Origin: CAJQQY01 sp964352225
GTDB taxonomy: Bacteria > Bacteroidota > Bacteroidia > Chitinophagales > Saprospiraceae
Assembly (NCBI GenBank): GCA_964352225.1
Contig: CAYGRM010000354.1
Coordinates: forward strand, 1 to 7,050
DNA: 7,050 bases
Direction of reading: 5' to 3'
The position numbers and the translations under genes are program-made. This document shows positions 1-6,900 of this stretch, in pieces; the first letter of the stretch is position 1; each line of letters begins with the position of its first letter. The notes below the pieces were generated by a model that had not been told where the DNA came from, did not search any database, and worked only from the letters and a program-made list of their open reading frames with translations.

Positions 1-545
1 GTCTTTCCGTTCTCCTGCTCGCCATGTATTATCAAAAAAAGGATATTGTAAATATATTATTGGAAAATAAAAAAGAGTTTGATTTTTTTGAAGCCGCAGC
101 TTCAGGACGATTGGATTTTGTGAAAAAGCATTTAGAAAATCAACCACAGATTTTAAACCAATATGCGGTTGATGGGTTTACGGCTTTAGGATTAAGTTGC
201 TTTTTTAATCAACAAGAAATTGCAGCTTTTTTACTAGAAAAAGGGGCTAATCCTAACTTAGCATCCAATAATAATATTAGAGTTGCTCCACTTCATTCCG
301 CTGCGGCGATCAGTCAACATGAAATAGTAAATTTATTGTTGCAAAATGGTGCAAATGTTAATGCAAAGCAATCAAACGGAGTTACTGCTTTGCATTCAGC
401 AGCCCATAATGGAGCAGCCGAAATCGTAAAATTACTGCTAGAAAATGGAGCTGATCAAGAGGCAAAAACGGAAGCAGGGAAGTCTGTTTTAGATTTTGCT
501 AAAGAAGGCGAATTTCTTGAAATCATAAATTTAATTAATGAATAA
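1..545 (+). CDS. Ankyrin-repeat protein, 5'-truncated by the window edge
   Basis: Ankyrin-repeat proteins are helical scaffolds that bind other proteins; the partner cannot be told from sequence. Complete codons begin at nt 3 and the stop is TAA at 543-545. Numbering from the ATG at nt 24, repeats are visible around residues 19-50 (divergent, 'FEAAASGRLDFVKKHL'), 52-85 ('GFTALGLSCFF...LLEKGANPN'), 88-118 ('APLHSAAA...LLLQNGANVNAK') and 120-151 ('VTALHSAAHNG...LLLENGADQEAK'), with a C-terminal cap at 153-173. The frame is open upstream of nt 24 and reads LSVLLLA-MYYQKKDIVNILLE, which is itself an ankyrin helix pair. The real start therefore lies outside the window and the ATG at 24 is internal. 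No signal peptide or membrane segment is seen in the visible part, so a cytoplasmic location is inferred. The first 23 nt use CTC/CTG/CTC/GCC codons, richer in GC than the rest, but the protein fit argues that they belong to the gene. Family is confident; function is unknown. Confidence 0.9.
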   Translation, partial: LSVLLLAMYYQKKDIVNILLENKKEFDFFEAAASGRLDFVKKHLENQPQILNQYAVDGFTALGLSCFFNQQEIAAFLLEKGANPNLASNNNIRVAPLHSAAAISQHEIVNLLLQNGANVNAKQSNGVTALHSAAHNGAAEIVKLLLENGADQEAKTEAGKSVLDFAKEGEFLEIINLINE

Positions 546-685
546 ATTGAATTTTTTTCTCATATAAATCAATCTAGTTTACCGCATTTTTTATTTATCT
601 TTGAATTATCAAACGAGAGAACGAACTACTAACCTTAGCTATACCTTATTCCCCTTAGCAAAACAATCCACATAACTCTAAATCT

Positions 686-702
686 GATTTTTTGAAAAAA
701 TC
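686..702. repeat. Short AT-rich palindrome
   Basis: GATTTTTT-G-AAAAAATC is a perfect inverted repeat with 8-bp arms around one base. As RNA it would fold as a 7-bp stem with a TGA loop. It is almost entirely A/T and would be a weak hairpin. It could be a protein-binding palindrome or a chance product of the AT-rich spacer. Nothing after it looks like a terminator tail. Confidence 0.45.
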
Positions 703-713
703 ACTATCACTCC

Positions 714-741
714 ATTGTATTACAAGTCGCTTGTAATCAAT
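714..741. repeat. Intergenic stem-loop upstream of the large gene
   Basis: ATTACAAG (719-726) and CTTGTAAT (730-737) are perfect complements around a TCG loop. ATTG (714-717) and CAAT (738-741) extend the pairing to 12 base pairs with a single bulged T at 718. It is the strongest secondary structure in the spacer, 84 nt before the start codon at 826. The bases after it (AGTTTATAAAG) do not form a T-run, and neither does the opposite strand, so it is not a canonical intrinsic terminator. It might be an mRNA leader hairpin, an operator palindrome or a 3'-end stabiliser; the sequence does not decide. Confidence 0.5.
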
Positions 742-825
742 AGTTTATAAAGATGAGTCAGCGTTATATGAAAGAAATAGCCCTGCCAAATACCAAATAG
801 AACAAAATTAAAATTCTCAAAAACT

Positions 826-906
826 ATGACATATTATTACTCCCGAACAGCAGTATTCTGCTGTCTATTCTCTGTATTTTTTATTTTTTCTACAAAAATA
901 AATGCA
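826..906 (+). other. Signal peptide of the large surface protein
   Basis: Residues 1-27 have a short polar N-terminus with R7, a hydrophobic core rich in Phe, Val and Leu (about 9-22), and an Ala at the expected cleavage site (INA|Q, cut after residue 27). There is no lipobox: Cys12 and Cys13 lie inside the hydrophobic core, and the next Cys (31) lies past the cleavage site. Sec export as a soluble substrate is inferred, not lipoprotein anchoring. Confidence 0.85.
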
Positions 907-3900
907 CAGACTTTTTGCCAAGCAGTCGGAGGAATTATAACCGTTACCAATACAAATGATAGTGGTTTAGGTTCCTTACGTGAGGCGATAATTTGTGCCA
1001 ATGCCGTTCCTGGCGCTCAAGAAATTCAATTTAATATTGCTGGAAATGGCCCTCATATTATTTATGTGGGTGCTTCGACTGGACTGCCATTGCCCAACTT
1101 GATCGATGATGCAACGGTGATCGATGGAAGTACCCAAAGTGGGTTTTCAGAAGATCCATTAATCATTTTGGATGGAAGTCAAACCAATTGGAATGGCCCT
1201 TATAATGCACTTTATCTATTGGGTGATTATTGTGAAATTTATGGGTTGACCATTCGTGATTTCCCAGATGATGCGATAGATCTAAATGGAGCGAGTCATG
1301 CTAGAATAGGTGCTGCTGGAAAGGGAAATGTAATTTATTCAAATGGAATTTTTCAAGATGTTTTTCCAGGATTTAGTGGCTTTTGGAATGGCTGTGGAAT
1401 TGTAGTGAGGAGTAGTTCTGATTCATGTTGGATACAAGGAAATACCATTGGAACCAATTTCGATCAAACTTTAGATGCTGGAAATGAATACTGTGGAATC
1501 ATTGTGAGAGATTTTTGTTTGGATCTTAAGATTGGAGGTTCAAATGAAGGTGAGGCAAATGTGATCGCCAATAATCCTACGGGAATTCGCATTGATAATT
1601 CATATAATATTTCTATTCGAGCAAATTCTATGTATTGTAATGATACGACGGCCATTGAACTTTTGAATAATGGAAATTTTGAAAAAGCGCCCCCTACGAT
1701 TGATGTAGCACAAGTGGATTATATTTCTGGAACTGCTCCAGCGGGTGACTTAGTGGATGTGTTTGTGGTGGATGATGAAGGTTGTCCAGATGCTCCATGC
1801 CAAGGTAGAATATATTTAGGAACTGCTATCGCTTTCAATAGTGCTTGGTTTTTACCTACCAATACGAGTAATTATACTATTCAGGTCGGTGACAAAATCA
1901 CCGCAACTGCTACTACTATCGAGGGAACTACTTCTTCCTTTGCCAATTGTCGAACAGCGATAAGTGGTTTTAGTTGCGCTACACCAGATGGAACTATTTG
2001 GGTAACTAATACGGAAGATGATGGAGAAGGATCGCTAAGAAATGCGATTAATTGTGCTAATGAGGTGGTCGGACCGAACGTCATAAAATTTAATATTCCT
2101 GATTCAACTCTTCAACATCGGATATTTGTGGGAAGTCAAACTGGATTAGAGTTACCCGCTCTTTTGGATGAGCACACTACTATTGATGCGACTACTCAAC
2201 CAGGGTTTGGAGTAACTGATTTTGCTCCAAAAATTGTAATAGATGGTAGTGAGAATGTGTGGGATGTGCCAATCAATGCGATTTGGATTAGAGCTAACCA
2301 TTGCGAAATTTATGGATTAGAAATCGTCAACTTTCCAGATGATGGAATTGATGTCACTAATGCTAACTATGCTATTATCGGAGCTCCCAACAAAGGGAAT
2401 GTGATTTTTAATAATGGTTACGAAACTGATTTTTTTCCTGGTTTGCCTAATACTGGACCATGGGAAGGCTGTGGTGTAGTGATGCGATCAGGAGCTTCTT
2501 TTTGTACGGTGCAAGGAAATTTTATAGGAACAAATTACGCGCAAGATAGCCTTGCCGGAAATGAATATTGTGGGGTAATTGTACAAAGTAATTGTCAAAG
2601 AAATTTGATTGGAGGAGATGGAGTAGGAGAGGGGAATGTGATAGCATACAATGAATTGGCAGTTAGAATTAGTAACACTTCGGCATTCTGTCAGATTCAG
2701 CAAAATAGCATGTATTGCAACGAGGAGGGAATCATATTATTAGGAAATGGAAATCAATTCCAGGCTGCTCCAACTGTTGATTCCGTAGCCGTAGATATAT
2801 TGTTAGGAACAGGAATTCCTGGAGATTTTATTGAAGTTTTTATTAATGATACTACAGGTTGTGCAAGTGTAGATTGTCAAGGAAAAACTTTTCTTGGAAC
2901 GGTGGTAGTTGGGCTAGATAGTTTGTGGAATTTAGGTGCACCATACCCGAGTGGTGCGAATGTTTATGGAGGTAGCATCGTTACTGCCACAGCTACAGAT
3001 TCTATGCAAAATACGTCTCCTTTCTCAAATTGTCTGAGTGTGCCAATTACTTGTAATACTTTTGTTATAAATATTGAAAATGTACAAAATGCTACTTGTG
3101 GATCGATGAACGGAAGTTTTGAGGTAGATGCGAATGGCGGATTTGAACCCTATGTTTTTGACTTTGGAAATGGGGCAACAAGTGAATCAATATTGGATAC
3201 TTTAGCGGCAGGAACGTATTATGTTACAGTCACAGATAACGCTGGTTGTGAGAAGATGGATTCCATTGAGATTTTAGAAATTAATGCTCCCGTTTTAAAT
3301 GCAATAGAAATTGTTAACGAAAATTGTAGTCAAGCGAATGGATCAATTACTTTGTCGGTTTCAGGAGGGACACCACCATTTTTATTTGATCTTGGAAATG
3401 GGGCACAAATGGATTCTGTTTTTGAAAATCTCACGGCGGGCATATATCCTATCATACTTACGGATTCAACTGGATGTCAAGATTCTATTGTAGTTACTTT
3501 GGAAAACTTGGATGCGCCACTTCTTGCTGTAGCTAATGTAGTGAATGAAAATTGTAATATGTCAGATGGTGCATTTACTGTAATTCCCTTTGGAGGAACT
3601 CCTCCATTTCAATATAATATAGGAAATGGGCCAACTGGAAATCCAAATTTTACTGGTTTAAGTAATGGTTTTTATACGGTGGTGGCAACGGATAATTTTG
3701 GTTGCTCTAATTCAATTTCGGTAGTGATTTTTGATGCGCCACCCATCCTTGCTTTTGTGAATAATATTATGGATGCCACATGTGGTTTGGCAAATGGTTC
3801 CTTTGAAGTTTCAGTTACGGGAGGTTTGGCTCCTTATAATTTCAATATTGGAAATGGCTCAACCAATAACAATACATTTACGAATTTATCAGAAGGTTCT

Positions 3901-6900
3901 TATCAAGTGACGATTACAGATTTTGCAGGCTGTACGGCAGTTGTTAATGCAACCATAGAAAGTTCAGATTCACCTAGTTTTTCTATCATTAATGTGGAGA
4001 ATGAAAACTGTGGTCAAGTAGATGGCAGTTTTGAAATTTCTGCTTCAGGAGGAACTTCTCCTTACAGTTACAATATTGGTTCAGGGGTAACCATGAATCC
4101 AGTCTTTACGAATCTAAATTCGGGAGTTTATAACATTATGCTTACAGATGCAAATGGTTGTTCTAGTTCCCAGCTTTTTACCCTAGGAGAAAATGAAGTA
4201 AGCTTAACCATTGAGGACGTAATTGATGCTACTTGTGGTCTTGCTAATGGAAGTATATCGGTCTCCTCGGTTGGAGGAATTGCTCCAATTTTATATAATA
4301 TTGGAAATGGGCCAACAACAAATTCTATTTTTCAAAACCTTGCTGGCGGAACGTATGATATTACTGTTACTGATGGTAATGGTTGTTCAGATAATCAATC
4401 AGTAATTTTGTCAAGTTCAAGTGCACCCACTTTTTCCATCATCAATATTATGAATGAAAATTGTGGACAAACTGATGGTAGTTTTGAAATTTCAGCTTCT
4501 GGTGGAACCGCTCCGTTTACTTACAATATTGGAAATGGCGCAACTTCTAATCCAGTTTTTACCAACTTAAATGCCGCAATTTATTCTGTCATCCTTACTG
4601 ATGCTGAAGGTTGCAACGCTTCTCAGATTTTCACTTTAGGAGAGAATGAAGTCGTTCTCAATATAGATGAGATTACTAATGCAACTTGTGGTTTGGAGAA
4701 TGGGAGCATCACCGTTTCTACCACAGGGGGATCACCTCCATTTGTTTTTAATATAGGAAATGGAGTAACGACTAATCCTGTTTTCGAAAACCTTGCGGGG
4801 GGAACGTATTCGATTACAGTAACCGATGGGAATAATTGTAATACTAATCAATCGGTCGCAATTTTGGGAACAGATGGGCCTTCTTTTTCTATCATAAATG
4901 TAGTTAATGAAAACTGTGGGCAGACTGATGGAGGATTTGAAATTTCGGCTTCAGCCGGAACACCTCCTTATACTTATAATATTGGATCAGGTGCTATGAC
5001 AAATCCGATTTTCTCTAATCTTAATGCAGCAGGATATAACATCATCGTTACAGATGCTACTGGTTGTACCGCAAGTCAAATTTTCAACTTACCCGAAAAT
5101 AATGTTACCCTTAATATTGATGAAATTCAAAACACGAATTGTGGTCTTTCAGATGGGAGTATAACTGTATCAGTCACAGGTGGAACTTCGCCATTTCTTT
5201 TCGATATTGGAAATGGAACTACTACAAATCCTATTTTTGAAAACTTGGCTGGTGGAATTTATAACATTACACTTACAGATTCGAATGGTTGTACGGATGA
5301 GCAATCTGCAACTGTGGAAACGAGTAGTCCAATTAGCATTTCATTCACAGATATTTTGCCAGAAACTTGCGGTCAAATGAACGGAGCCTTTACCGTAAAT
5401 GCTATCGGAGGTGTTGCCCCATATACTTTTGATATTGGAAACGGAGCATCTACTAACAATACATTTACGAATTTAAGTGTTGGTAATTATGTTGTGACGG
5501 TTACAGATAATAATGGTTGTCAAGAAGTCGATGATATTACAATTGAAGGCGCAAATACTCCTTCATTATTATTGGGTGATGCTTTTAATGAAACTTGTAA
5601 TCAAATGAATGGAGCTATCTCTGTAATTGGAATAGGTGGTGAAATGCCCTATACCTATGATTTCGGATTTGGTCCTTCGAGTAGTAATGTTGTGATGAAT
5701 TTAAGTGCAGGAGTTTATACCGTTACCATTACCGATAATAATGGATGTACAGGTACTTTAGAAGTGACTATTTTGAATGTTGGAAGTTCCGTAAACGCTG
5801 GCTATACTTATGATAACAATTTACTTACGGTTGACTTTACGAGTACTTCTGTCAATGCGACCAATTACCTTTGGGACTTTGGTGATGGAACTTCGTCAAC
5901 AGAAATTAATCCCAATCATACCTTTGCTACTGCGGGGAGTTTTGAGGTTTGTTTGACTGTTTCAAATAGTTGTAGTAATGATATGTTTTGCGAAACAATT
6001 ACAGTTACGCTTCCCGAAAACGTAGTGTTTGATCTTTTAGAAATTTCTGGTGAAGCAGGTGATACAGTTTACCTTGGAGTAGCGGTGGAGAATTTTGAAA
6101 ATATGATTTCCTTTCAAAAATCCATTCAGATGATGGATACGACAGTTGCTCAATTTATTGGGGTTTCGAACTTGAATTTAGTTGATTTGGCTACCAATGA
6201 TTTTACTGTTTCTAACAATACAATTACGGTTGATTGGATGACGAATGCTACAGCTGGTCAAACTATCATTGATGGAACAATTATTTATGCATTAGCAGTT
6301 AAGCTTTTATTTAAAATTGATTGTTCTGATGTAATCATTGATGGAAATCCATTGCCAATTTCTGCGGAGCAAAATATAAATGGATCGAATGTAAATATCA
6401 ATGTTGATGTTATTGGAGGAGAAGTTTGTGTGATCAATGGACTAGGAAATACAGTTGAAATTGCTGGGTTGATATTCAAAGAAAATGGGCAGACGGTTGC
6501 TAATGTTGAAGTAACTTGTTTGACCGCACCTAATCCAATTTACCTGACTAATTCATCTGGTGCTTACGAGTTTTTAGACTTGCCTCAGGGAGGTGATTAT
6601 ACGGTTACACCATATAAAAATGATGCACCAGAGAATGGATTAACCGCTTTAGATTTAGGTTTGATTCAGCAACATATTTTAGGAATAAATTTACTGAATT
6701 CTCCCTATAAAATAATTGCAGCAGATGCTAACAATTCAACTACGATAACTGCACTAGATTTAGTAGCTATTCAAAATGTAATTATTGGAAATGCTACCTC
6801 ATTTCCGAATAATACTTCGTGGCGATTTGTCCCAGAAGATTATAATTTCCCAGATCCGACGAATCCATTTGACCCAGGATTTCCGGAGGAAATTACGCTT

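Larger units (their letters stand above)
546..825. other. Intergenic spacer with two inverted repeats
   Basis: This AT-rich gap separates the ankyrin gene from the large surface-protein gene. It has stops in the frame of the downstream gene (TAG at 778-780) and no ATG in that frame before 826. A T7 run at 552-558 follows the ankyrin stop, but I see no good GC-rich stem before it, so no confident intrinsic terminator can be called. The only Bacteroidota-type -7 match I found (TATCTTTG, 596-603) has no TTG-type -33 partner at the usual distance. The two inverted repeats at 686-702 and 714-741 are the only clear structure. The bases just before the ATG at 826 are A-rich with no Shine-Dalgarno, as is normal in Bacteroidota. 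Confidence 0.75.

Noticed and set aside
545..560. Short AAATT/AATTT pairing followed by T-rich DNA as a terminator of the ankyrin gene
   Set aside because: The stem would be five A/T pairs around one base and cannot form a stable hairpin.
596..603. TATCTTTG as a Bacteroidota -7 promoter element (TAnnTTTG)
   Set aside because: No TTG-type -33 element sits at the expected distance, and it would give a leader of over 200 nt. A single 8-base match in AT-rich DNA is weak evidence.
753..800. A 15-residue open frame (ATG 753 to TAG 798-800) just upstream of the large gene, after the stem-loop
   Set aside because: It is too short to tell from chance, has no recognisable leader-peptide composition, and no clear ribosome-binding context. 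It would need conservation to be taken seriously.
1464..2703. Minus-strand open frames at 1464-1655, 1881-2084 and 2488-2703
   Set aside because: They lie inside the beta-helix coding region, show no domain or start context, and are antisense shadows of the real gene.
916..3033. Beta-helix modules as pectate lyase or other polysaccharide-degrading enzymes
   Set aside because: The fold is right, but I cannot see known catalytic residue clusters of the lyase or polygalacturonase families. The CSLREA-type signature points to a non-catalytic surface module.
3311..5380. Plus-strand out-of-frame open frames at 3311-3493, 4223-4405 and 5180-5380
   Set aside because: They recur because the SprB repeats recur in the real frame; their proteins are low-complexity and resemble each other only for that reason.
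3061..5781. Regular 225-228-nt periodicity as a CRISPR-like or non-coding satellite array
   Set aside because: The whole stretch is one open frame with protein-level conservation and diverged third positions, so it is a coding domain array.
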